DNA of 28,680 nucleotides from a virus. Positions 21,003 through 28,092 of the stretch are shown here, one piece after another. The notes under the pieces were generated by a model that worked only from the letters and a program-made list of their open reading frames with translations, made no database searches and was not told the origin of the DNA. The position numbers were made by a program, and so were the translations under genes. The stretch spans positions 1-28,680 of the IMG/VR virus record IMGVR_UViG_3300021474_000025; one strand, 5' to 3'. The number at the start of each line of letters is the position of its first letter. Within the stretch, counting starts at the first letter, position 1.

Positions 21003-21020
21003 CGGTCAAAGACCGTTTTT
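21003..21020 (+). terminator. Short hairpin plus T5 after the capsid gene
   Basis: cggtc-aaa-gaccg followed directly by ttttt, 14 bases after the capsid stop. The stem is only five pairs, so it may reduce rather than stop transcription into the cement gene, whose GGAGA ribosome site begins at 21021. Confidence 0.5.
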
Positions 21021-21032
21021 GGAGACCTTCAA

Positions 21033-21440
21033 ATGGGTTACGCAGTTCAAGACGCCTTGCTGAGCAACACGACCGCGCTGCCCAGCTCGGCATCGAGCAC
21101 GGTGCATGCGGCCTCGTTCGACCTTGAAAATGGGCCGTTCGGTGACGCAGTCGCCGACTTCCAGTTCAACGTCTCGATTCCCGCGCTGAACGCGACCGAG
21201 TTGCCCAACGGCGACACGCTCACAGTCGACATCGAGCACTCGCTCGACAACTCCAGCTGGACGACTTTGATTCCCCAGGTGCTCGTCGCCACGGGTGCCG
21301 GAGGCGTCGGTGCTGCGGCGGCGACGTTCGCGACGCGGCTCCCCGTCGACGTCAACCGGTATGTCCGATCGTCGGCAACGACGGGCTCGGGCACTGGCAC
21401 GATGGCGGCCTCCAATATGACCTGCTGGCTGTCGTTCTAA
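21033..21440 (+). CDS. Probable capsid cement (decoration) protein
   Basis: A 135-residue beta-rich protein immediately downstream of the capsid gene. It follows the pattern of Bbp16-like capsid cement proteins: a short N-terminal arm (VQDALLSNTTALPSSASSTV), a strand with ENGPFGDAVADFQFNV, LTVDIEHSLDNSSWTTL, and a late LPVDVNRYVRSSATTGSGTG strand. Such proteins bind between capsomers after expansion and stabilise the shell. GGAGA sits 7-8 bases before ATG 21033. Family match is by pattern; the position next to the capsid gene supports it. Confidence 0.65.
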   Translation: MGYAVQDALLSNTTALPSSASSTVHAASFDLENGPFGDAVADFQFNVSIPALNATELPNGDTLTVDIEHSLDNSSWTTLIPQVLVATGAGGVGAAAATFATRLPVDVNRYVRSSATTGSGTGTMAASNMTCWLSF

Positions 21441-21450
21441 GGCGTGGCCC

Positions 21451-21837
21451 TTGTCCATCGTTTCCGGCGCGATCAACGCGGCCCTGGGCATCGTCCAGAC
21501 GCTGAATGGGGTGACGGTCGATTACGTCGTCACCGAAGCGGACGTGACGATCCCGGGGATCCAGGCGGTCAAGGGCAGCACCAAGACCGAAACCGCTGAC
21601 AACACCGGAACGATCATCGAAGCCCGAGAAGTCGATTGGCTGATCGCCGCTTCGCTGATCACGGTCAACGGAGCGAAGGTCAACCCGGCCGAAGGCGATC
21701 AAGTCGTGTTCGTGAACCCGTTCAAACAAACAGAGACGTGGGAAGTGAGGCCGCTGGCCGGGCAGAAGTGCTTTCGTCCAATCGACACGATGGGAATGTA
21801 TCTGCGCATCCACGCAAAGTTGAGGAGCGGGGCCTAA
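21451..21837 (+). CDS. Putative head-tail connector/adaptor protein
   Basis: A 128-residue protein starting at TTG 21451 (no ATG or GTG available in this frame before; AAGGCG lies upstream). It starts with a short helix (SGAINAALGIVQTL), then beta segments (VTIPGIQAVKGSTKTETADN, DWLIAASLITVNGAKVNPAE, QVVFVNPFKQTETWEVRPL). Small beta proteins in this position, after capsid and cement, usually form the neck ring on the portal. Sequence alone does not identify the exact type (gpFII-like or gp6-like). Confidence 0.6.
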   Translation: MSIVSGAINAALGIVQTLNGVTVDYVVTEADVTIPGIQAVKGSTKTETADNTGTIIEAREVDWLIAASLITVNGAKVNPAEGDQVVFVNPFKQTETWEVRPLAGQKCFRPIDTMGMYLRIHAKLRSGA

Positions 21838-22314
21838 ATGCCAGAAGCGGTGATTCAAGAGCTAGCCGACTTCGTCGTCGAGCAGATCAACGCTAACGCA
21901 GCGACCTTCGGAACGTGGGGCGCGGACAACGGCACGATCGCAGCGACCCGGGTTTATCGCATCAAAAAGGACCTGACAGACGCGCCCGGCATCACTGGCG
22001 TCCCGCTTGTGCAAGTCTCGTTCTACGACGAGACGATGCAGCTCCTTAATCGCGAGCTGGCATCGCTGCGAACGCTCGCGCTCAACGTTTGCATCATTCA
22101 GAACGTCAACCCCGACGACAACTCGCAATGCGACCCGCTGGTGGCCCTCTCAGATCAGCTGGTCAATTTTTTTATTCCGATCGGCGTCCAAATCGGCAGC
22201 CATCGGTATGCCCTGTCAGTGATCGAGAAGCCCGCTCTCTATCTTCCTGAAGATCTCGACCAAGAGGCTGCTTTCGTGTCCGTGACGCGGTTCATCTACC
22301 AGTTGGCGATGTGA
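21838..22314 (+). CDS. Putative tail terminator/neck protein
   Basis: A 158-residue protein starting directly after the connector gene (GGCCTAA then ATG 21838). It has a mixed alpha/beta pattern: helix EAVIQELADFVVEQIN, strand VPLVQVSFYDE, strand LNVCIIQNV, helix LVALSDQLVNFFIPIG, strand HRYALSVIEKPALY, and a terminal strand. This layout is like tail terminator proteins of lambda gpU or HK97 gp8-gp9 type that end the tail tube and bind the connector. Its TGATG overlap couples it to the HK97 gp10-like gene. Identity as terminator is positional inference. Confidence 0.55.
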   Translation: MPEAVIQELADFVVEQINANAATFGTWGADNGTIAATRVYRIKKDLTDAPGITGVPLVQVSFYDETMQLLNRELASLRTLALNVCIIQNVNPDDNSQCDPLVALSDQLVNFFIPIGVQIGSHRYALSVIEKPALYLPEDLDQEAAFVSVTRFIYQLAM

Positions 22315-22757
22315 TGCAAGCCGGTTTCCGAATCGACCAAGTCAAAGGGATGTTCTTCGACAGTCCGGCTGTCACGAAGGCCGTCGAGGCCTCCGAGCGC
22401 GAGCCCCTGTCGAAGGCGGGTGCCTTCATCCGTCGCGATGCGCAGCAGTCGATCCGCAGCGGCAAGAAAAGCGCGCAGCCCTTCTCTCCCCCGAAGAGCC
22501 ACACGGGGCTGTTCAAGCGGAACATTTTCTTCGGTTGGGACGCGAGCAGTCGCTCAGTCGTCGTCGGTGCCGCCCTCTTTGCCAAGAACGCGGGCAATTC
22601 CGTGCCCGCATTGCTCGAAGGCGGCGGTCCCGGGCTCGTCCGCCGGCGCGGCAAGCTCTTGCGAGCGAACTTTCAGCCGCACCCGTACATGGGTCCGGCA
22701 CGTGAAAAGAACGAGGAAAAAATCGGCAGCGTGTTTGCCGACAGCGTGAAGGGTTAG
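22314..22757 (+). CDS. HK97 gp10-like tail completion protein
   Basis: A 147-residue protein beginning MQAGFRIDQVKGMFFDSP. It shows the HK97-gp10 pattern: an N-terminal helix with KAGAFIRRDAQQSIRSG, a HTGLFKRNI segment matching the conserved TGxLxxSI, VVVGAALFAKNAGNS, and PHPYMGPARE at the end like the conserved PF/PY-x-x-PA. The role is to join the tail to the neck (lambda gpZ-like). GTG 22311 lies in the same frame, but ATG 22314 makes the tidy TGATG overlap. Confidence in family is fair, based on motif order. Confidence 0.7.
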   Translation: MQAGFRIDQVKGMFFDSPAVTKAVEASEREPLSKAGAFIRRDAQQSIRSGKKSAQPFSPPKSHTGLFKRNIFFGWDASSRSVVVGAALFAKNAGNSVPALLEGGGPGLVRRRGKLLRANFQPHPYMGPAREKNEEKIGSVFADSVKG

Positions 22758-22761
22758 GTCC

Positions 22762-23217
22762 ATGACTGGAAGCGCGGTTAGTTACACGATCGGCCTCAAC
22801 GGGCTGTTCTATCTCAATTCCGGGTCGTACGGCTCCCCGACGTGGGGCATCGTCAACAACATCGTCGACCTCGACACTGAAATGCAGATGGGCGAGGAAG
22901 ACGCCTCGAACCGCGCGCAGAGCGGGTTTAAGACCATCATGCCGACGCTGGACGAATGGTCGATCGAGGGCGGCATGCTCTACAACCCCTCGGACACCAA
23001 CTGGCAGACGTTCAACACGTCCCGCGCGGCCCGCACTCCGATCGACCTCACGCTGCGCGATCAGGCGATCGCCAACACCGGCTCACAGGGCCCGCGAGTT
23101 CCCACGGCCTATATCACCAAGTTCGGCCGCAAAGAGCCGCTGAACGGCGTGATGACGACCCCGCTCGCGATCAAGCCGGGTCCCGGCAGCAATCCCCCGA
23201 GCTGGATGACTACGTAA
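22762..23217 (+). CDS. Major tail (tube) protein
   Basis: A 151-residue protein in the tube gene position. It opens with GSAVSYTIGLNGLFYLNSGSYG and VNNIVDLDTEMQMGEEDASN, features typical of tail-tube proteins: an initial short strand, an acid-rich loop, then ASNRAQSGFKTIMPTLDEWSIEGG, which resembles the conserved R-x-S/A-x-x-x-x-x-x-x-x-LxxxSxEG/GxM motif. A late loop reads PLNGVMTTPLAIKPGPGS. GAAGGG lies eight bases before ATG 22762. Hexamer rings of such proteins stack to form the tube around the tape measure. Confidence 0.7.
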   Translation: MTGSAVSYTIGLNGLFYLNSGSYGSPTWGIVNNIVDLDTEMQMGEEDASNRAQSGFKTIMPTLDEWSIEGGMLYNPSDTNWQTFNTSRAARTPIDLTLRDQAIANTGSQGPRVPTAYITKFGRKEPLNGVMTTPLAIKPGPGSNPPSWMTT

Positions 23218-23236
23218 ACCAAAAGGACATTCTCAC

Positions 23237-23680
23237 ATGCCGACGCGCACGCCAATCGATATCGCCAAAGACCTTCAATTCGGGCTCACCCGCGCCCACC
23301 AGGACATCGTCGCTCAGCAGCTTTCGTGCTGGCTGGCCGTCTGCGGTGCCTACGCGCCGAACGAGGCGGCCGATCCGGGCGCCGATTCGTTGGGCATGAA
23401 ATTGACCGACGCTCAACGGAAGGACCTGCGTTCGGTCATCGTCAGTTCGCACACCGACGACGAACTTTACAAGTACCAGGGCGATCGCCGCGGACACCTC
23501 GCCGTCGACGAGGCGATTCGCCTGCGTCTCGATCCCAACAAGCCGCACCCGTTCGAGAAGATTCGCCACGTCGACGTCGACCGGCGCAAGGCACTCGACT
23601 TCGTGACGAAGTTTCTGCAAGCGCAGACCGCTCCGCCCGCTCCGGTGAAGACGTCGATTGACGGTGCTCCCACCAAATGA
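23237..23680 (+). CDS. Putative tail protein of unknown detail
   Basis: A 147-residue, alpha-helical, charged protein located between the tail tube and the assembly chaperone. Segments: PIDIAKDLQFGLTRAHQDIV, DAQRKDLRSVIVSSHTDDEL, HVDVDRRKALDFVTKFLQA. AAAGGA lies upstream of ATG 23237. It overlaps the chaperone gene by ATGA. I do not recognise the family; a minor tail or assembly role is inferred from position. Confidence 0.55.
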   Translation: MPTRTPIDIAKDLQFGLTRAHQDIVAQQLSCWLAVCGAYAPNEAADPGADSLGMKLTDAQRKDLRSVIVSSHTDDELYKYQGDRRGHLAVDEAIRLRLDPNKPHPFEKIRHVDVDRRKALDFVTKFLQAQTAPPAPVKTSIDGAPTK

Positions 23681-24153
23681 AGCAATTCAAGGACTCTAAG
23701 AGCCGCCCTTGGAACGTCTCTGTGACGGTCTCCGCGATGGAGCGTGTTCGCGATCTCTGCGGAGAGAACATCTCCGACCTGATCCAAGGCGAGCCGCCAC
23801 TCGGCGTCCGGTTGACGACCGAACCGATGCTATTCGGCAACGTCCTTTGGGGGGTGCTGCAACCGCAGGCGGAAGCCCAGGGCGTCTCCCGCGAGGAATT
23901 GCTGGAGATGGAGGGCGAGCAATATGCGGAAGCCTTCGACTGCCTGATGGGGGAACTCGTCGGTTTTTTCCAGAAGTGCGGCCGGAAGGAGCAAGCGATT
24001 GCGCTGACGAAGCAGCTCGAAGTGCTGACGGCCGCAGCGAACTTGGCGACGAAGCGGGTGGAGAACCTGAACATCGAGAAGCTGCTCGCGTCGACGTTTT
24101 CGACCTCTGCTACCAGTGCGCCGGAATCGTCGGAATTGACCCCGGACCCCTAA
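23677..24153 (+). CDS. Tail assembly chaperone, G-like
   Basis: A 158-residue protein directly before the T-like frame and tape measure, where lambda-type phages keep the G gene. Mostly helical and acidic: VTVSAMERVRDLCGENISDL, LLEMEGEQYAEAFDCLMGEL, KEQAIALTKQLEVLTAAANL. The last 20 residues are Ser/Thr/Pro-rich. Its coding overlaps the T-like frame in the -1 direction, as in gpG/gpGT. A canonical slippery heptamer TTTTTTC occurs at 23964-23970 in phase (codons GGT TTT TTC). The partner protein would bind the tape measure during tail assembly. ATG 23677 overlaps the preceding stop. Confidence 0.65.
   Translation: MKQFKDSKSRPWNVSVTVSAMERVRDLCGENISDLIQGEPPLGVRLTTEPMLFGNVLWGVLQPQAEAQGVSREELLEMEGEQYAEAFDCLMGELVGFFQKCGRKEQAIALTKQLEVLTAAANLATKRVENLNIEKLLASTFSTSATSAPESSELTPDP
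23964..23970 (+). promoter_or_regulatory. Candidate -1 frameshift slippery site
   Basis: TTTTTTC in phase T TTT TTC within the G-like gene is a canonical -1 slippery heptamer. Slippage would give a fusion of about 232 residues ending at 24371. Against it, the site is 61 codons before the G stop, and the intervening -1 frame (to about 24090) reads as low-complexity acidic sequence; a closer, non-canonical site near acg ttt tcg (24094-24102) is an alternative. Confidence 0.4.
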
Positions 24154-24173
24154 CGCTCCGCAACCTTCTGGTG

Positions 24174-24374
24174 ATGACCGAGGCGAAGAGACGCGACGCC
24201 TGGGATCGCACGGCCAACCTCATGGCGCTTATCGCAAACTGCAACAGACACCCCAAGGCCAAGTCATTTCGCGCCGAAACGTTCCATCCGTTTCACCAGG
24301 ATCCGAGCGAGCGGGAGAGCGAGCGCATTCCGCTCGAAGACTGGAACGTCCTGCGCGGCGCGTGGGGGCTGTAA
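24174..24374 (+). CDS. T-like tail assembly partner (probably made only as G-T fusion)
   Basis: From ATG 24174 the frame gives 66 residues (MTEAKRRDAWDRTANLMALI, then ANCNRHPKAKSFRAETFHPF). The same frame upstream, to about 24093, continues with protein-like sequence (VFDLCYQCAGIVGIDPGPLT, then LRNLLV) that has no start codon before GTG 24171. I associate this whole pattern (A-G-x-x-G-x-D-P-x-x-x-T-L-R-x-L, W-x-x-T/A-x-L-M-A-L-I-A-N) with a known small tail assembly family next to tape measure genes, so a frameshift from the G-like gene is more likely than separate initiation. The frame offset is -1, as in lambda G/T. Confidence 0.6.
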   Translation: MTEAKRRDAWDRTANLMALIANCNRHPKAKSFRAETFHPFHQDPSERESERIPLEDWNVLRGAWGL

Positions 24375-24377
24375 TCG

Positions 24378-26381
24378 ATGGCTGGCAACTCAGGTGCAGT
24401 TCGAGCCGGGCGCGCCTTCGTTGAGCTCTTCACAGACAAATCCAAGCTGGCGAAGGGCCTCAAGGACGCTGGGCAAGACCTCAAGAGCTGGGGATCCAGC
24501 GTCTCCGCTATCGGCGCGAAGATCTTCGCTGCCGGCCTGGGTTTGAAGGCCGCTCTCTCTGGTGCCGCAGCCATCTTCGCAGAAACGGGCGCGGGGCTCG
24601 CCCACATGAGCGAGCGCACGGGCGTCAGTGTCGAAGCGCTCTCTCAGCTTTCCTACGCCGCGGACCAAACCGGCGTCGACATGGAAGGCTTTGAGAAGTC
24701 GCTCGGCAAAATGCAGCAGAACCTCGGGCACGCGATGATCGGCGACGAGGCCGGCGCTAAAGGGTTCGACCGTCTCGGGCTCTCGATTCAGAAACTCGCC
24801 AAAGAATCACCCGAGCAGCAGCTGATGGAAGTGGCGGAAGCGATTCGCCGCATTCCTGATCCCGCGGAACGCGCTGCGGCGGCGACCGACGTCTTTGGCA
24901 AGGCTGGCAAACAGCTCTTGCCGTTCCTGATGCAGGGCAAAGCCGGCATTACGGGATTGATGAAAGAGGCCGATCGTCTCGGGCTCACCATGTCTGCCGG
25001 CGACGCAGCCGCAGCCGAAGAACTTGAACGCTCAATGAAAGGCGTCTGGGCCACTCTCAAAGGCGCGGCCGTTGCGATCGGATCGGCACTCGCGCCGGCC
25101 ATGACTGAGTTGGTCACGAAGATCCTCAACACAGTCGGAACGGTCGTCAACTGGATTAAGGAAAACAAAGGGCTAATCGTCACCATCTCGACAATCGCGA
25201 CCGGAATTGTCGCTGCCGGCGCGGCCATGATGGCTGTGGGGTACGTGATCAGTGCAGTTGGTGGCATCGTCGCTGGGCTGGGAACTGTTGTCGGCACCAT
25301 TGGCGCGGTGATTGGTTCAGTGTTCACAGGCGCCGTCGGGGTGATTGTTTTCCTGCTCTCGCCGATCGGACTGGTGATCGCCGCGATTGTCGCACTCGGT
25401 GCCTACGTCGTTTACAGCTCAGGAATCATCGGGCAAGCGCTCTCCGGGCTGTCCGACGTGTTCGGGCAGTTGAGCGGTGATTTCAAGATCGCCTTTGACG
25501 CGATCAAGGCCGCGCTCTCTGCCGGCGACTTCGCGGCTGCGGCCAAGGTGCTCTGGGCTGCGCTTAAGCTCGAATGGCTCCGGGGCATTAACTACATCAA
25601 CTCGCTGTGGGTCAGCGCAAAAACGTTCGTGCTGGAAATCTGGTCAAGCGCGGGCTTCCAGATCGCGGAGTTCTTCGACACGGCATTTTCGCACGTCGAA
25701 GAGGCGTGGGAGACCGTCACGAGCGCGATGGGCGACGGATTCCGGGCCGTCGTCTCGACGCTGTCCAACATTTGGAACAAGTTTATCGGGTTCTTGGCAT
25801 CGATGGGGGCGCGCATCGTCGATGCGTTCTCACCGCTGATCGAACTCGTTGGCGGCGACGTCGACGCGCTCAAGAAGTCTCTGCTGGGCGTCAAGGACGC
25901 GAGCGACCAGCACGTTCGGTCGAACGACCAGGCGTATTACGCCGACAAGGCCCAGCGACAGCAATCGCGGCAGGATCGCACCGCGCAGATTCAACAAGAG
26001 CGCGAGCAGTCGCACGCGAACTATCAAAAGGCCTTCGACGAGCAGATGGCTCAGTACGAAAAGGCCAAGCAAGACGCGCTCAACAAGGGAACCGACGAGG
26101 CTGAGCAGAATCTCGCTACAGCAAAGGCCGCTCTCGTCAGCGCGGCAGCCGCAGCAAAGAGCGCCGATCACAAAACCGGCACGGCAAAAACGGGCAAGGT
26201 TCCCAGCACCGACGATATCGAGATGCAGGGCAAGACGTCGGTCATGAGCACGTTCAGCCCCTTCCAGGCGGCGATGCTTGGGACCGGCCGCACCGACGAC
26301 TTTTTGCATCAGATCGCCGGCAACACGCGCGATACAAACGAGTCGGTCAAGAAGATCAAGACCGCCGGGATGAAGCCATGA
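24378..26381 (+). CDS. Tail tape measure protein
   Basis: A 667-residue protein of the usual tape measure design. Residues 1-80 have an amphipathic start and hydrophobic segment; SERTGVSVEALSQLSYAADQ (79-97) and SPEQQLMEVAEAIRRIPDP (144-162) are typical of the TP901-type core. Hydrophobic membrane-like segments run from about 266 to 346. The C-terminal part (about 520-610) is a charged coiled coil (RQQSRQDRTAQIQQEREQSH). It sets tail length, which by comparison with known tape measures would be about 100 nm (inference), and may help DNA entry through the membrane. ATG 24378 follows the T-like stop by 3 bases. It overlaps the next gene by ATGA. No lytic peptidase domain is visible. Confidence 0.9.
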   Translation: MAGNSGAVRAGRAFVELFTDKSKLAKGLKDAGQDLKSWGSSVSAIGAKIFAAGLGLKAALSGAAAIFAETGAGLAHMSERTGVSVEALSQLSYAADQTGVDMEGFEKSLGKMQQNLGHAMIGDEAGAKGFDRLGLSIQKLAKESPEQQLMEVAEAIRRIPDPAERAAAATDVFGKAGKQLLPFLMQGKAGITGLMKEADRLGLTMSAGDAAAAEELERSMKGVWATLKGAAVAIGSALAPAMTELVTKILNTVGTVVNWIKENKGLIVTISTIATGIVAAGAAMMAVGYVISAVGGIVAGLGTVVGTIGAVIGSVFTGAVGVIVFLLSPIGLVIAAIVALGAYVVYSSGIIGQALSGLSDVFGQLSGDFKIAFDAIKAALSAGDFAAAAKVLWAALKLEWLRGINYINSLWVSAKTFVLEIWSSAGFQIAEFFDTAFSHVEEAWETVTSAMGDGFRAVVSTLSNIWNKFIGFLASMGARIVDAFSPLIELVGGDVDALKKSLLGVKDASDQHVRSNDQAYYADKAQRQQSRQDRTAQIQQEREQSHANYQKAFDEQMAQYEKAKQDALNKGTDEAEQNLATAKAALVSAAAAAKSADHKTGTAKTGKVPSTDDIEMQGKTSVMSTFSPFQAAMLGTGRTDDFLHQIAGNTRDTNESVKKIKTAGMKP

Positions 26382-27250
26382 GCGCCGTCTCGCTCATTTG
26401 GACCGGCGCCAAGCGGCAGTTGGGCACGACAACCCAGCTCGAACAGCCGTTCATCCTGACGGGGCCGACCGATCAACTCACCGCCGAGCTCGCGGTCATT
26501 GCGAACTCGCCACCGTTCACCACGTTTTCTAATGGCGCGCAGCTTCCCCTCACGCAAGTCGACTTGGATGTGCTCAGCCCGGGCCAATGGAAGGGCTCAG
26601 CGACCTGGGGCAAAGACGACAACGCGATCAAGCAGGTTCCGACGATCCAATTTGATACGGACGGCGGAACGAGCAAGATCACGCAGTCGCTCGCAACGCT
26701 TAACAGCTACACGGCGAGCGGCACGGCCCCCAATCACAAGGGCGCGATCGGCGTCACGAAGGACAACGTTGAAGGCACGGAGATCACGCAACCGGCCTTC
26801 AAATTTACTGAGAAACACTATCTGCCCATCAGCGTTGCGACGTCAGCACCGTACCTCAAGACGCTCGCCGGGCTCACCGGGTCGATCAACCAAGGACCGT
26901 GGCGAACCTTCGATGACGGGCAAGTCCTTTTTCTCGGATGCTCTGGCGGGGGACAGATCGGCACCATCTGGGAAGTGACCTTCAAGTTCTCTGCGCAGCC
27001 AGACGCGAACGGCCTGACGATCGGTGACATCACGGGCATCGACAAGCCAGCCTGGGCGTGCCTCTGGGTGAGCTACCAGGAGAGCACCGACCAAAATTCG
27101 CTGGTGAAAAAACCTTTCGCGGTCTACGTCGAACGCGTCTATCCGTACGCCAACTTCGACCTCTTGGGCATCGGCGGCGGTTCCGTCCTTACCGGCCCTC
27201 AGTCGCTGCTTCCGCCTCCGCCTGATTTGCCGCCCATTCCGTCATTCTGA
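26378..27250 (+). CDS. Putative tail/baseplate protein
   Basis: A 290-residue protein just after the tape measure, where distal tail or baseplate hub proteins lie. It is beta-rich (QWKGSATWGKDDNAIKQVPT, NEGTEITQPAFKFTEKHYLP-like strands) with a Pro-rich tail (LLPPPPDLPPIPSF). ATG 26378 overlaps the tape measure stop. The middle includes GKDDNAIKQVPTIQFDTDGG and GQVLFLGCSGGGQIGTIWEV. Not matched to a named family; a distal tail role is positional inference. Confidence 0.55.
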   Translation: MSAVSLIWTGAKRQLGTTTQLEQPFILTGPTDQLTAELAVIANSPPFTTFSNGAQLPLTQVDLDVLSPGQWKGSATWGKDDNAIKQVPTIQFDTDGGTSKITQSLATLNSYTASGTAPNHKGAIGVTKDNVEGTEITQPAFKFTEKHYLPISVATSAPYLKTLAGLTGSINQGPWRTFDDGQVLFLGCSGGGQIGTIWEVTFKFSAQPDANGLTIGDITGIDKPAWACLWVSYQESTDQNSLVKKPFAVYVERVYPYANFDLLGIGGGSVLTGPQSLLPPPPDLPPIPSF

Positions 27251-27258
27251 GGCCAGCG

Positions 27259-28089
27259 ATGGGCGACCCCTTCCAGCAGTTCAGCGCCGGCGATGACATC
27301 ACGAACGTGTCGGCCGCGTTCCTGAACGACCTTCAAGCGATGCTCGCGGAATGGAAAAAGGCCCGCAGCAGCAAGGGTAGCAGCTTGTCGACGCTTCCCC
27401 CGAACCCGTCAGTCGTGCGGATTCAGAACAACGGCAGCGACGTCGACAGATTCGGCGTCTTGGGGATCGATTACCGGCTCTCCACAATCCCGATCGACCC
27501 CAACAACAGCGTCCCGGGGTTTCAGAGCACCGTCCTCTCTGGATTCAGCCCCGACCAGACGCAGCATCACTTGGGGTTCGCTGTGACCTTGGAGCCGATC
27601 CCATCCGCAACGATGGGCCGGGCCGCGGTCTCCGGCATCGTCCCCGTCCAAGTCCAGGCCAACCAATTTACCGCGGGCATTCTCGCGGCCGACGTCCTGC
27701 AAGGTGATAACACGCAATTACAGCTGACGTCCGGCGGCTTTCGCGTGCTGTGGATCGAAGAGTACGACGCCACGACAGCCGCACCAGGCCAGCAGAACGA
27801 CGCAGGCGCCGGCTCGCCGCAGAATCAGACCCTATGGGCCTACGTTCAATTGGGGCTCGCCGAGGGCATCGTGAGCGGCACGCTGACGGCTGGCCAGCCC
27901 GACACGTCCCACCCTCAGGGCAGCTATCGCAAGTACAACATCAGCTCCGGTCCCTACCAAGCGCAGCCGACGACGATTTCCGTGCTGAACGAGATCAAGA
28001 CCGTCGCCAACGCGTCGGGGAAGACCGCTTATATCCAGGGCTTCGGCGGCATCGCTCGGCTGCTCGAAATCGACCCCTGCTCGTCGTGA
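27259..28089 (+). CDS. Putative tail-associated protein
   Basis: A 276-residue protein with a mixed N-terminus (DDITNVSAAFLNDLQAMLAE, helical) and beta-rich body (GFAVTLEPIPSATMGRAAVS, GIVPVQVQANQFTAGILAAD). GAGG precedes ATG 27259. Possibly a baseplate or fibre-attachment protein. The start DITNVSAAFLNDLQAML is like N-terminal anchors of tail proteins in other phages, but that is a loose resemblance. No enzyme motif is seen. Confidence 0.5.
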   Translation: MGDPFQQFSAGDDITNVSAAFLNDLQAMLAEWKKARSSKGSSLSTLPPNPSVVRIQNNGSDVDRFGVLGIDYRLSTIPIDPNNSVPGFQSTVLSGFSPDQTQHHLGFAVTLEPIPSATMGRAAVSGIVPVQVQANQFTAGILAADVLQGDNTQLQLTSGGFRVLWIEEYDATTAAPGQQNDAGAGSPQNQTLWAYVQLGLAEGIVSGTLTAGQPDTSHPQGSYRKYNISSGPYQAQPTTISVLNEIKTVANASGKTAYIQGFGGIARLLEIDPCSS

Positions 28090-28092
28090 CCC

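Noticed and set aside
23949-23955. GGGGGAA as a slippery heptamer
   Set aside because: It does not fit X XXY YYZ because the second triplet is GGA, unlike the nearby TTTTTTC.
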